From contig NW_005179258.1 in the NCBI RefSeq assembly GCF_000350225.1, positions 220,829-284,828 on the forward strand: 64,000 nt of DNA. The letters are read 5' to 3'. The notes below the pieces were generated by a model. The model was not told the origin of the DNA and did not search any database. It saw only the letters and a list, made by a program, of their open reading frames with translations. Both the position numbers and the translations under genes were made by a program. Positions 32,316 to 42,654 of this stretch are shown here, piece after piece. Within the stretch, counting starts at the first letter, position 1. The number at the start of each line of letters is the position of its first letter. This DNA comes from Chondrus crispus. Lineage: Eukaryota; Rhodophyta; Florideophyceae; Gigartinales; Gigartinaceae.

Positions 32316-34544
32316 TCAACATTCTCCAAATGGGTCTAGTGCTTCCCTAGTAAGGCGCTGGACAACATCCGGAATCTTACCGGTCGTGTTCAAGTCTGGA
32401 AAGTAAACGAGAACTGCCGCAGAGGGTATAATACTCTGTGATTGATCGTTTTGTTTCATCGGGGCGTAACGCCCAGTGTAGCATAATCTTCCTCCTTTCT
32501 GTCCCTGTACAAGTTCGAACCACCGCACAGTTAAAACGACATTGTTGCTATTTGCATTCTCAACATGTTCAATTCTTCCCAACCAAAATGGTGTCACTTC
32601 GGTCACGTTTGATCCGCAGTTCGCAGTCACCATGCTGCCCCTATCATATGAGCACGTGTCTTCCAGTGCCAATTCGCTTTCCGAATCATCATGTGATGCC
32701 TCAACTTCGCCGCAATCATCGCAAAAAGAAGCAAAATGCTGGAAGTCCCACTCTGGCGGGGCGGACTCCTTGCTTTCCATTGAGTCTATTTCAGAAAGAA
32801 GTGATAAAACATTTTCTCTGCATCCAATTCTATTCTCTGTCACATTTATGCGCTTGCGATACGCGCTGATGTCAACTTTGGAGGGCTTATTTGTTTGTAT
32901 GACTGGTGCTTTTCTCATATCTAGAACAAAATGGAGGAAAGAACCAATGAATCCTTCGGTTCTATCAAGTTTTTGAAGCGCTTCCCTCTTTTCCACCATT
33001 TTGTACCCGACCAGGCAGGTAACATGAGCACCACCTCCTTCGAGCTCATGAGAATCATCCCGCTCGAAGACAAACTTTCTGAATGCGAGCATGTTGTTGA
33101 TTCTCGACGCAACTGCACTTTGTTTATCACAGGCACCTGAAAAATTGTTCATCCCAGAGACGCGGGTAGCATGTATGTTGTTTTGTACTGACGCGGAGTT
33201 TTCCCCTTGACTTTCAACAATGTGCCTGTGAAGTTCCGAAACACAGGCTGTATTCCTATCCCGCATGAAGACAGAAATTCGACTGAATCGGCGGTCAATG
33301 TCCTCATGTGTGTGCCCAACCGGTAAAAAGTTAACAACAATGCGGTTGAAGAGCCCTTTATGCACCATGTAATCACAAAATGCAAAAAGAAGCGATTCTT
33401 GTTGTCTTTTGATGTATTATCCAGCTGAACATTCAGCTCTTTCGGAAAACAACTCATACCTCGAGCTCTTTTTGCATCTTGCAACAGAAAAAGTGAGCGA
33501 CATAGCGCATCAATTGTCTGATTCGCACCTGAGGGGATGTTGTCGGCTGACGTGAAAAAACAAACGAAATGCTGTCCAGAAAGTGCCCCGTGATAGCAAA
33601 CACCAGTGACCTTCTGCTTTGAGGCTTCCCCGTATCTCTTTTTGTCGTCGTGTAGAAGCGCGGTAGTCCAAACTTCGCCTGGTCGGCCCCGTCAATAATT
33701 ACAGAAAGAATTTCCTGGGGCCTTTCAATTGCGTTTGACTGAATGAGTCTATATTGTGCTCGCTCAGAGTGGATTTGCTGCAGATGTGCGCGGAATCCTT
33801 TCTTAAGTTTTTCTCTAGATTTTTCATATCCTGATTTCCTAGCAATTGACAGAAGACCCTCCTTAAAGCTTGTGCACGTGTCACAAACGGAAAAGCCGTG
33901 TCTTCGTCTACACTTGATATGTGAGGCATACCGTTTCCAAGTTTCGTAAAAGTGAGAAGAAGAGCACGCTCGACGGCCATACATCCCTTCATTTTCTCGA
34001 AACAGCGTGTAAACCAGGTATTTATTTCCATGTGGGAGGTGCCGCTCGATGCTGTGCGACATTTCATCTCCAAGATCGTCAGCCAGGGCTCGCAGGAATG
34101 AAATCACCGAGGATTTTTTAGTTGAGCTCCCATCCGATCCCCCATTCTCCCGGGGAGGCAGGAAGCGTTCGCTGAAGGTAGTTGCATGACATTGGAAATC
34201 ATGGTCCTTGACACGTCCAGAGTGTCAATCACCATTCTCCAACAAACCTGCCAGCCGTCACAGTAGAAGTATCGCCGTGAGCGCTGTGGATCCAGAACGA
34301 TTAGATCGACGAGGCGTGCCTTTCTTTCATCACGAGATATTGACAGGAAATTCTCTCGCATTGACCTACACTTCTCTGTACCGACTTCGAAGACGCAAAG
34401 ACGCTTGCAACAGCGTTTTGGCATCCAATTGTTGATATTCATGATGGATTGGCGTCGTGTCTTCTGTAATCGCGACTTCAATGATTTACGGTTGAGCGCG
34501 ATTGGAACTTCTGATAGGGGAGGAGGATCGTCTAAGGTCGTCAT
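32316..34544 (-). pseudogene. DDE transposase-like gene (GHTHEDID family), frameshifted
   Basis: From 34544: a Cys-containing N-terminal region (CCKRLCVFEVG, YFYCDGWQVCWRMVIDTLDV), a second segment with SHFYETWKRYASHIKCRRRH and FSVCDTCTSF, then an RNase H-like core with VIIDGADQAKFGLPR (about 33690), QLDNTSKDNKNRF (about 33420) and FLPVGHTHEDIDRRFSRIS (about 33300). The acidic residues fit a D-D-D/E triad, an inference. A C-terminal segment (FWLGRIEHV, CYTGRYAPM, VLVYFPDL) resembles a BAH-like domain. I know this signature from a widespread uncharacterised eukaryotic family (Pfam DUF7869, from memory). At least three frame changes break it, near 34105, 33470 and 33385; introns could explain some. 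Confidence 0.6.
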
Positions 34545-35225
34545 GATATCGCTGTATGTGAAGGTTCAACGCTTCAGGTAGTAATGACGAACCTGCAAGT
34601 ATGGACTGTGTGCAAGCACGCACTGCGGTGTGGGATCAAGAATGTGCAGCCGAACGACTATATATCCCTTACTGGTATTCGGCTGGAAGCCAAAAGTCAG
34701 CAGCCCGGATCACTGTGGTCTGTTTTCAAAATAGTAGATGTCAGGAAACTATATCAGATTCCTCTGCTGTGCTTTTAATTTTTTTCTGAAGGTTACACTT
34801 CGAAGTGTTTATCAAAGTCCTTTTCTACGCCTGTCAAATGCCTTGACAGTGACAAATATTTGCCTTTACCAAGCAAGTATTGCGATTCCTACGCAAAACA
34901 TTTCGTCAAAAGACGCGAAATCATGGTAGAGCAACAGGAATTTGTTCAAGTGGGTGACTGATATCTATCTCATCTGCCTTACCCCTAACCTTTCCGAAAC
35001 TCTCACATTCGATCGACCTGTTCAAATGTTTGAACTCAATGTTCAAATCTTCGGAATGAGCGGTGATTCTCTCATTCGCCTACGATGGTTTTTGTGCCTA
35101 CACAAAACAACATTCTAAACAATTGCCCCGTACCCGAAGCCTTTGCTGAAGTCACAAGACTGGCGGCATTGCCTTTTACGATAGCCAAATCCTACAACTA
35201 AAGCGAGGCAGAAAGTCCTGCAGTC
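34545..35225. promoter_or_regulatory. Spacer between divergent transposase-like and methyltransferase-like genes
   Basis: This 681-bp AT-rich stretch separates two start codons pointing away from each other, so it should hold both promoters. I see no gene-like frame. A direct repeat TTCAAATGTTTGAAC/TGTTCAAATCTTCGG lies near 35020-35055. Functional promoter elements cannot be named from sequence alone. Confidence 0.4.
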
Positions 35226-37568
35226 ATGAAGGTTTCAGGAAGTGAGGTTACGAGTGATACTGTGACTGAATACGTCGATCCGCGTAAAATTGTCAATCTC
35301 TGGTACTCCAGGCCAATTCTTCCTCGAGATGAAGATATTGTCAGAGAAGGGTTTCTGCAAAATGGATACATCAGCAGTTATCTCATATCATGTCGAGTGG
35401 CTACTGTTCCTGAAATACAGCTACTCTTTGAGAGAGAGCCACATTGCTACACGCCTGAAAAGGCATCAGAAGTGGCACGAGCAGTGATAAGAGAAGAGAC
35501 AGATGGACGCGCTGGAGGGTATCGCTTTTGTTATGATGGACACATCCGCAAAAGAGTAGCGGTACAGCTAATGGAGGACGGGGTTTTGATGAAGGATTTC
35601 AAGTTGAAAGGTGAATTGGTAATGTCGATGCCAGCCCAAGATGAGATTGCGTATGGACTTTCGAGAAATGCTCTTCACTCTTTCTGTGTCCCGCTCTCTT
35701 TCCTCGCAACGCTCCTACGCTGCCACGAATACGACGTTGAACTGAATGCCTGGTTGAGCCAAAGGCGGCAAAAATGTTTATCAGCGACCGAAGTTGCCCG
35801 TCGCCTGGTGTCAAGTACTGCAAGAGGGGTTCAGGATGACAAAGTTATGAGCAAACAGACTGAAACAAAGCGCCAAATCTTGGGAGTTGCTCGCAAGCTT
35901 CCCATTTCTACAGTTGACTACTTACGGGATTTCATGTGCAATGATGATGGAGGCTTGCAAGTTGCGTTCACATTGGCAAATTTGCGAGCAATTCCCAAAA
36001 GAGTGACGGCAGAGGAATATTTAATGTTGGTGAAACGATTTATCAGGTATTATCAAGATTGCTTGTCTTCTCCGAAGCCGCTTCTCCCCAAAGATGTTTC
36101 GACACAGTTGGTGCAGTTACGCCAAGCAATTAAAGAGCTTGAAAAATTCAAAACCCTTTGTGATTACGACGAAATCCCGAATGAGATGACCACAATTGCA
36201 GAAAGAATGACGTGTACGCAGCTGCTGGATATCCAAATGCAGGAACATGCGTTCAGCAAGCACCTTATACAACCACTTGAAACTGCTTGCAGAAATCTGG
36301 TGCCAAATGGGACTAACCATTTGGAAATCGCCCGAAAAAGATTGCAACAAATACCTCAAGAGAACAGTGAGCACTCAGATACACATAAACATCCTGCGAT
36401 TGATTCAGACACTGAACTATCATCTCCAGGTACCTCAGAGAATGGAAGCTCAAAAGACGGTGAAGAGGAGGGCTCTGCGGCCGAAGCATCCCTCTTATCG
36501 CACAGTCAATACTCAGGCGGGCCCTGTGAACGGCACAATGAGAGACCAGTTGAATCAGTTGCAGAGGCAGCGTCACTAATTGAGGCATCTCAATTATTAC
36601 CGGTTGGGTGGAAGATTGTGCAGGCTACACTTGAGGACTTCATGACACAACACGATGAGTGGAAAATGGTGCAGGGGAAAGACGAAATGGTCATGACTGT
36701 TCTACAAGATGATGAATCTAATGAGGACTGCCTGAAACAGGTTGTACGTCACTGCGGTATGGCGATGAAACAGAGCGGCGTGTGCTATATCGTGTGCAAT
36801 TTTATTCACTTCTCGAAGCTTTTTTCAGTTGTATGTGCGGAGGGCATGGAAATGATGAAGCATCCCATGCTTTACATACAAAATCCGTCAACAATCAAGA
36901 GAAAGACATTATCACAGCACCCTCAAGAGTCAGGCTTCATCGCAGCAGTATTCTGGAGATCACCAGATCGCAGGCAAAAGCATCATTACTCATATGCAAA
37001 AGGTTACAGAAGCTCAACCCTTCCGTCGTGGGTGAAATGTGTCACAAACGTACAACAATCGCGAAATCCCCTCTGCTGTGAACAAGGCGAAATCCTTAAA
37101 GTTAGAGACATTGAAAAGGATCTCAGTGTATCTATTCTCGAGCAATGGTGCAAACATGCAGGTATCTGTTATAATCCTAGAGCAGGCTCTATGTCCATGG
37201 GTTTGGCATGTTTGGACTTAGGTATCCAATACGTCACGTTAGAACATGACTCGGAAATTTTCAGAGCGGCAAAAAGGAGGTTAGTCGCATCTGTTCAAGA
37301 CCAAGCCTTCAAGCGAAGGAAACTGGAGCGATGTACTCGGAGAGGAATAAAGGAAACCGACAACGAAAAGGAGAAAGAAGGAATGTCCTGTGGGATTGGG
37401 GAGAAGCATTGTCGCTTTCCGGGATTGGAAACTTCGTTTTCGTGCACAGCATGCGGCGTAGGAATGCATGACCTATGTGACTGGGCCAAAATCGTGAGAA
37501 ACATAAGCGTCGAGTTACGAGAAATGGTTGCGGTTTGCTCGGAGAAGTGCTTTGCATTGGAGAAATGA
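35226..37568 (+). CDS. ParB-like / N4-N6 DNA methyltransferase-like / Cys-His finger protein, 780 aa
   Basis: A single uninterrupted frame. Residues about 14-60 (YVDPRKIVNLWYSRPILPRD, then IVREGFLQNGYISSYLI) resemble the ParB-like nuclease fold found beside phage and bacterial DNA methylases. Residues about 200-330 are helical; 375-450 are acidic and Ser-rich. Residues about 495-527 (VVRHCGMAMKQSGVCYIVCNF) and 650-685 (YNPRAGSMSMGLACLDLGIQ, then EHDSEIFRAAKRRL) match the order of a beta-class amino-methyltransferase, with the SAM-binding motif I after the catalytic half. The expected DPPY-type catalytic motif is not seen; VLQDD stands about there, so the enzyme may be inactive. Residues 720-776 carry a PHD-like Cys/His cluster (FSCTACGVGMHDLCDW). 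It is divergent from the transposase-like gene. Codon use is AT-richer than in the retroelements. Confidence 0.7.
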   Translation: MKVSGSEVTSDTVTEYVDPRKIVNLWYSRPILPRDEDIVREGFLQNGYISSYLISCRVATVPEIQLLFEREPHCYTPEKASEVARAVIREETDGRAGGYRFCYDGHIRKRVAVQLMEDGVLMKDFKLKGELVMSMPAQDEIAYGLSRNALHSFCVPLSFLATLLRCHEYDVELNAWLSQRRQKCLSATEVARRLVSSTARGVQDDKVMSKQTETKRQILGVARKLPISTVDYLRDFMCNDDGGLQVAFTLANLRAIPKRVTAEEYLMLVKRFIRYYQDCLSSPKPLLPKDVSTQLVQLRQAIKELEKFKTLCDYDEIPNEMTTIAERMTCTQLLDIQMQEHAFSKHLIQPLETACRNLVPNGTNHLEIARKRLQQIPQENSEHSDTHKHPAIDSDTELSSPGTSENGSSKDGEEEGSAAEASLLSHSQYSGGPCERHNERPVESVAEAASLIEASQLLPVGWKIVQATLEDFMTQHDEWKMVQGKDEMVMTVLQDDESNEDCLKQVVRHCGMAMKQSGVCYIVCNFIHFSKLFSVVCAEGMEMMKHPMLYIQNPSTIKRKTLSQHPQESGFIAAVFWRSPDRRQKHHYSYAKGYRSSTLPSWVKCVTNVQQSRNPLCCEQGEILKVRDIEKDLSVSILEQWCKHAGICYNPRAGSMSMGLACLDLGIQYVTLEHDSEIFRAAKRRLVASVQDQAFKRRKLERCTRRGIKETDNEKEKEGMSCGIGEKHCRFPGLETSFSCTACGVGMHDLCDWAKIVRNISVELREMVAVCSEKCFALEK

Positions 37569-37599
37569 GTCCATTTCTTCGAAATGGCCGTCTCTTTGG

Positions 37600-37878
37600 T
37601 CCTACATCTACCCTACATTACATCAGCAAGCTGCAGTTGACAGCGGCGGTGTCATGTTTGTTGATTCGAACAAACGCCGCGTGAGAGGGTTTGTTGCTGT
37701 TCTTCGTAGCCTTCAAGATTTTCTGGAAGCCGTGGACACTTTACGCGAGATGTCATGGACAAGCTCTCTCCTAAGTCCAAAAGATGGAATCCTTCATATC
37801 GTCTTGCAACCCATTCTTCGATCTGACATAATATTGATAAAAGATATCGCGCGCGGATCGCAAGCCCTTATAAAATGA
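37600..37878 (+). pseudogene. Possible MutS homologue (MSH6-like) fragment
   Basis: The segment GGVMFVDSNKRRVRGFVAVL followed by RSLQDFLEAVDTLREM resembles the lever/clamp helices of MSH6, where a similar VILYED...KK...F...L string occurs after the conserved DLERLLSRIH region; a LHYISKL string in another frame lies just before. Homology is short and there is no ATPase domain, so this is a weak call. It lies right behind the methyltransferase-like gene on the same strand. Confidence 0.35.
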
Positions 37879-38139
37879 CAAGGGCAACGGCGCCTTCTTC
37901 GTCTTTTCTAAAACTACCTGAGGCAGACACCGGACAATGTTGCCTTCAGTCATTCTCCGGGCAACTGAACAAGAACACAAACCACAGTTTCGCAGTTCGA
38001 CATGGCCAAATCGCGCGGAACGAGACTACGAGAGTAGCGCTAAACTCCCTAGCAGAAAATGAATAATTTGGGAGTGCAGCTACAGTGAAATGTGATATTT
38101 TTAGCATATTTGAGTCAGAGTGCTCTACCCTCATCCCAA

Positions 38140-39040
38140 GAGCACACTCCCCCGTGTTCACACATCATCGGCGCCCTGGATACCATTGCCCCCGCCGTGC
38201 CCCCGCTCGACCACGGGCCCGATTCCGCTGCCCTCGGCCTCCCGCTCGCCCTGTTCGGACACGGCGATCGCGTCATTCTCCAGCCGTACGCCTCACTGCC
38301 GCTCGTGGCAGAGCTCATTCCGAATCAATCTAGGAGGGCCTGCCGTATAGGCACGTCGCATAACGTGGGCTTGCAACTCTCGTCGACCGCCGCCTCGGCC
38401 GCAAAGAAGGCCGCCGCCGCGAAGACGGAGTCTCCGCTCGTGCAGACTGCCCACGCATTTTTGCAAAAGTCTAGCTCCACGCCGACGCGGCCTTCGGGGA
38501 AGCCCACGCCCAAGTAGCAGACGCCGATTCGCGGCTCGAAGAGCTCTTCTGTCCCAGTGTCGTCGACGCCGTCGCCGGGGAATGGAGACACTTGTCGTTT
38601 GTCTACGCCCGGGAAACCGTCCCCGGTTCCAAGCGCCCAGACGGCCTCCGCGGAACGGCGGAGTGCCTATTGTGGACGCACTGGTCAATTTGACGACGGG
38701 CAAGGTGTCGGTGTCGGGGAGTATCGAGCCGCTGTGTCGCATTACGTGCGTCGAGCGGCGAGTCATGCGCGACTTGACTTTTTCGGCGGGCACGTCGTCG
38801 GCGTCTGTCTCGTCGTCGGGGGCGTATGTCGGGCTGGATGACTACATTCGTAGACGGTTGCGTGAGTACCTGAATTTGCTTTTTGCGATCGGTGGCGTCG
38901 GTTGAGGGGGTGCTCGGGGGACCGTTAGGCGGCGAAACTTGGAGCTCTGAAATGGTCGACGAGATGAATGTCTCACAGTTTGAGCTGTACAATAAGCAGT
39001 TTGTCAAGACGTGGATGAAGGCACAGAGGCCGGGAGCGCG
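38140..39040 (+). pseudogene. AVL9-like late secretory pathway gene, C-terminal half, broken
   Basis: Pieces match human AVL9 in order: GLPLALFGHGDRVILQPYAS (human GMPLAIFTKGYLCLPYMA), a SHNVGLQLSSTAASAAKKAA segment, VDALVNLTTGKVSVSGSIEP with CVERRVMRDLTFS, then GLDDYIRRRLREYLNLLFAI, and finally FELYNKQFVKTWMKAQ (human DYGTTFVTAWKNT). AVL9 is a DENN-related factor in Golgi-to-plasma-membrane transport. The pieces occupy three different plus-strand frames, so there are at least two frame changes or unrecognised introns; the N-terminal DENN half is absent. Confidence 0.65.
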
Positions 39041-39387
39041 ACGGCTTCGAGCGGCACGGGCGAGCCGAGGACGCGCCGTTGCGACTGCAGGCTGGAAAGG
39101 GAGGCCAATTTTGGAGGGAGCGGGGGTGGGCGCGGTGTGGACGGTCGGGTCGCGAGCGGCCGTAGCGCTTGCGCGGCGGTATAGATACGGCAGCGGCGGC
39201 CGACGCGCCGGCGGCCGATGGCAAGCGCGCGGGCGACGCCAAACGGACGGGCATCGCTGAGGTGGGCGGGCTACCCGGGCGGGAGCTGCAGCAGGCGTGG
39301 TCGAAGCGATGCGGGCGGGCGCAGTGACAAGCCCCCAGGGAGTCTCCGGAAATTAATTTTTGTGTCATAGTCATATTTTTCTTTTTG
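39041..39387. other. GC-rich stretch, no gene recognised
   Basis: It follows the AVL9 remnant and contains low-complexity Arg/Gly/Ala-coding frames such as RRAGGRWQARGRR. It could be the decayed tail of AVL9. No separate gene is supported. Confidence 0.3.
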
Positions 39388-39728
39388 TACACTCGCTCTG
39401 CAGGCGGTCTGTGTCCAGCGCGCGGCACACCAACGCGCGGCGCAGCGCAGCGGGATGTGATTTTTTATGTAATAAGGATATTTATTTCCATGGATCAGTA
39501 TTATGACTCGGGCATACGTGCCACGCCGCGTGAGCGTGTGGCAAGTGAACAGCCTGCGCTCTGCCCAAAAACGGATCGCTCGCCATCCTCTCTTGCACCT
39601 CCCCCAGTCGTTCTTCTCTTCCCTCTCCCGCCTTCACCCCTAGGGGCGGATTCGGGTGGTGATATTTACGCTTCCTATCCGCATCATTACTGCACTCGCC
39701 CACATCTTATCCATTTTCAAGTCCTGCA

Positions 39729-40340
39729 GTGGTTCCCGCCGCAATGGAAGCCGCAGAGTTGTCCCGCGAAACGACGTCGCCGCCTCGACCTTCTTCCTCT
39801 CTCCTCTCCCCCGAACCCCTCGATACGAAAATGGCTGATCAAAGTGAGAGCAAGCCGGAGACACTCTTTGAAACACCTGCTCAAAGAAGGCGGCGTGTTC
39901 GGAACGCCGCGTTGAAGAAGGCCTCGGAAATCGTTAAAAACGAGAGGAGACCAGTGGGACCCAAAAAGCGACGATTCTGCAAAGACAAAAACTGCGTATT
40001 GCACGCTCTTTGCTGCTAATCTGCCCTTTACCATGGTGGAGAAGTCATTGCAGGATGCATTCGAGGCATATGGCCCTGTGGCAACTGTTATGCCATTAGA
40101 TCGAGAGGGAGTTTTGAGAGACTACGCATTTGTTGAGTTTGAACGAGAACGCGATATGAAGATTGCATAGCGAGAAGCGAACCGGATGAGGTCAGGAGGC
40201 CATCGCATTCTGGTAGATGTGGAAAGGGGTCGAACTGTTAACGGTTGGCTGCCAAACAGGCTAGACGATCGGAACAATGTGTGCACGAGCAAGCGACGGA
40301 GTGAGAGGAGGGAGGCAAGGCCGAGACTAAAACATTAAGC
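39729..40340 (+). pseudogene. U1 snRNP 70K-like pseudogene (right copy)
   Basis: This is the same remnant as the left copy. The N-terminal region runs from 39729 (or the internal MADQSESK at 39831), with a frame change just before QWDPKSDDSAKTKTAYCTLF. The RRM follows at about 40000-40160, with the shared in-frame TAG after ERERDMKIA, then RILVDVERGRTVNGW and a basic tail ending near 40336. An A-run near 39940 is one base shorter than in the left arm, so the two copies have begun to diverge after duplication. Confidence 0.8.
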
Positions 40341-40399
40341 GACAGGCTCTGAGAAGATGCGATGTCTTCTTCCTATACAAATATTTTATGCCCCATCAA

Positions 40400-40770
40400 G
40401 GCGAATTTACATCTACTTGTGTGAGCCTTTCCAACTAGTCACGCACTTCATCAACATGCTGTACGTAATAATTGGCTGAAGTGCTCTTCCGTTCAACTGT
40501 ACATGTGTGAACACTAATATTCTTCCCGTCAGCATTGCGATATATTTATTTAAACATGTCTTCATCGGTTAGGTCGTCACCAATAGAACAAACCCAGTCC
40601 GGCGCCTCACCCTCGACATCGAAGCGTCTCAACACTTCAGCCACTGCTGCTCCTTTGTGCACCCCTCGCGGTCGAACGTAAAGGAGTTTTTGCCCCATCA
40701 AGACCTCCATCGGACTGCCGTGTAGCACCTCCTCGAGCGCTTGCCGAGCATCATGTGCTCGACTGACTGC
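40400..40770 (-). pseudogene. Trehalose-6-phosphate phosphatase-like C-terminal fragment (right copy)
   Basis: This is the minus-strand twin of 28045-28440, with GVHKGAAVAEVLRRF and GDDLTDEDMF intact and the same stops. It converges on the U1-70K remnant, as in the left arm. The 21-bp foldback at 40771-40819 again marks where homology to the trehalose enzyme ends. Confidence 0.8.
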
Positions 40771-41120
40771 GAAATTGCATATAGCTGGCATCTCTGAAAT
40801 GCCAGCTATATGCAATCTCTTTCTGCGACATTGCCTCCGCACTTCATGGGTCAAGATTGTCGAATCTGTAGTTCATCGACATAAAGGTAGAGGAGATTGA
40901 TCTACATCATGACTCCAAGGAATTATTCACTCTTTGAAACCGTGAATTTCAGTTTCACAAAAATTACACACTTTGCTGCAGTGCGCAAAGAATAAATATA
41001 CTTTCCCGAATTGGCGACCTGTGTCTAAAAGCCATAAATAGGCTTAAATTCGGCTTAGGCAATATTCAAACGCAGTTCTTTTTAAGAAGGAAAAATCTTT
41101 TTAATAACCAATCACTGTTC

Positions 41121-42519
41121 AACGTCCCTCTTTCTCCCCTGGTCGAAACCACCCAGCCGCGGGCGACTTCGTGTGGTTCAACCCCTGGTCATCGACCCTC
41201 TGCTCAGCGTGGGAAGCTCAAACGAGCCGCCGATTCGGAGACCAAACACCGGTTCCCGACATTACCCCCATCGTCACATCTGACCCCCGGGAGCTTCACG
41301 TATGCTCCCGTCCTTCCTCTCCAATTCCTCCTGGATCGGCTGTCCCTGCTTCCCCGCGCGCAGCCCTAGCCTCTCCGTCCTTGTCAAAGGTACCTTCAGC
41401 TGTCGAAATTCCCTCGGCAGACCACACCGAAACATTGTCGGTAAGGGAAGTGATATCTTCCCCACCGTCTCCAACAATTTCCAAAAATACCTACGACGTC
41501 ACGAGCGTATACTGTGCCTTGCTCCACGCTCACGGTGATGAGGGAGAGGCTCTGCAAGGAGCCTCGACTGACGACTTGCGAGTTTTGGCTCGCCTCGTGT
41601 CATCACTTCCAAAGGGTAAATCCTTTGGCAACCCTTCCGTCTGAGCCGTCGGGCGCGACAGTTCCCCGGTGATTGCTTTTCGCATCTCTATCCTGCCTGC
41701 GTGACGCTGAATTAGCGACATCGTCATGTCGCCTTTGATCCGTAAATTGAATTTTCCTGCGTGCTCCTTCGTCTCTTCGTTTCCTCCTCTTTTTCTCATT
41801 GGTGCCCACCCCGTCATAATCACGGTGGCACCCTTATATCTCCTTCTTCCTTCTCTTCACCTCTCCTCTTTTCCATTCAAGTGTACTCCTGCAATGTGGG
41901 AGCGGCAGCTCCCTTCCTCGAGAAACCCCCTTTTTTAGCAAAGTCGCATCGACAATACCTTGGGTTGCCATTTGTTCATCGCGCACCGTGAAGGGCGCAG
42001 CTATAAAAGTGGAGACCCAATTGATTCGGCTCCAACCGAAGGGAGTTGGTCGAGGTGTCCAGTGTCCATGTTCCTCCTCACTTTGGACATCTCAAACGTG
42101 TGTCTACACGGCTCCCTGCTTGTCTTGTTGAGTTTTAAGACTATCTTCGCGGCCGTTTTGAGCTTTGGTCAAAGATATATGTCTTTTCTCGTCCGTGCCC
42201 AGATCTGTTCGGAAATCTCCTCCCCCTTTCCATCTCTTCGCGACGCTTCGTAGGGCTCCGATGAGGACTTCAATAATTTCTCCCTATATCGCAGCGGTTA
42301 TCCCTTGGACGCCAAGGCCCTGTAGGCCAAGCTATCGCTCTTCGTTCCACCTGGTCTCTCCCTCTTCCTCTTATGTTCGTTGCGGCCCGTCTTGTGCGCA
42401 TTTGCGCGCGATGACATGTATCAGTGTCGGAGCTCCCTCTTCGCTGAAATTCCCTGTCTGAAGTGACCATTCCGTTTTTGCCCTTCACGGCTTGAGGGGG
42501 GGTTCATCTCCTCCCCAAA
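41121..42519. other. Weakly coding stretch, one hypothetical frame
   Basis: A plus-strand frame at 41171-41644 encodes 157 residues with a Ser/Pro-rich first part and an ordered end (TYDVTSVYCALLHAHGDEGE, then STDDLRVLARLVSSL). It could be an exon of an unrecognised host gene, but no homologue comes to mind. The rest, to 42519, is T/C-rich and shows no supported gene. Confidence 0.3.
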
Positions 42520-42654
42520 ATGAAGACTTTGCTTCTGCTTCTCGAATTTATTCTAGCCTCTCTCCTCGTGGTTGCCGGCGGTCGTCACTCTGCGTGCCCA
42601 TCATGCTGTTCGAACATGGCTCTCTTCGTAGAGCAACGGGAGGCGCGAGAGTGA
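42520..42654 (+). CDS. Hypothetical 44-residue peptide with signal-peptide-like start
   Basis: The frame begins MKTLLLLLEFILASLLVVAG, a basic residue followed by a hydrophobic core and a small-residue end typical of secretory signals, then HSACPSCC and a short hydrophilic tail to the stop at 42654. It could be a first exon of a secreted protein or a chance frame. Nothing downstream continues it recognisably. Confidence 0.25.
   Translation: MKTLLLLLEFILASLLVVAGGRHSACPSCCSNMALFVEQREARE

Larger units (their letters stand above)
39388..41120. repeat. Right arm of large inverted repeat
   Basis: Reverse complement of 27693-29445. The outer edge is sharp at 41120 (AATCACTGTTC). The sequences outside the two arms are unrelated: element C gag on the left, unassigned sequence on the right. 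No matching target-site duplication is seen outside the arms. Confidence 0.9.

Noticed and set aside
27693-41120. The inverted-repeat arms as proven terminal inverted repeats of a DNA transposon
   Set aside because: No target-site duplication is visible outside the arms and the arms hold host gene pieces; kept as a hypothesis only.
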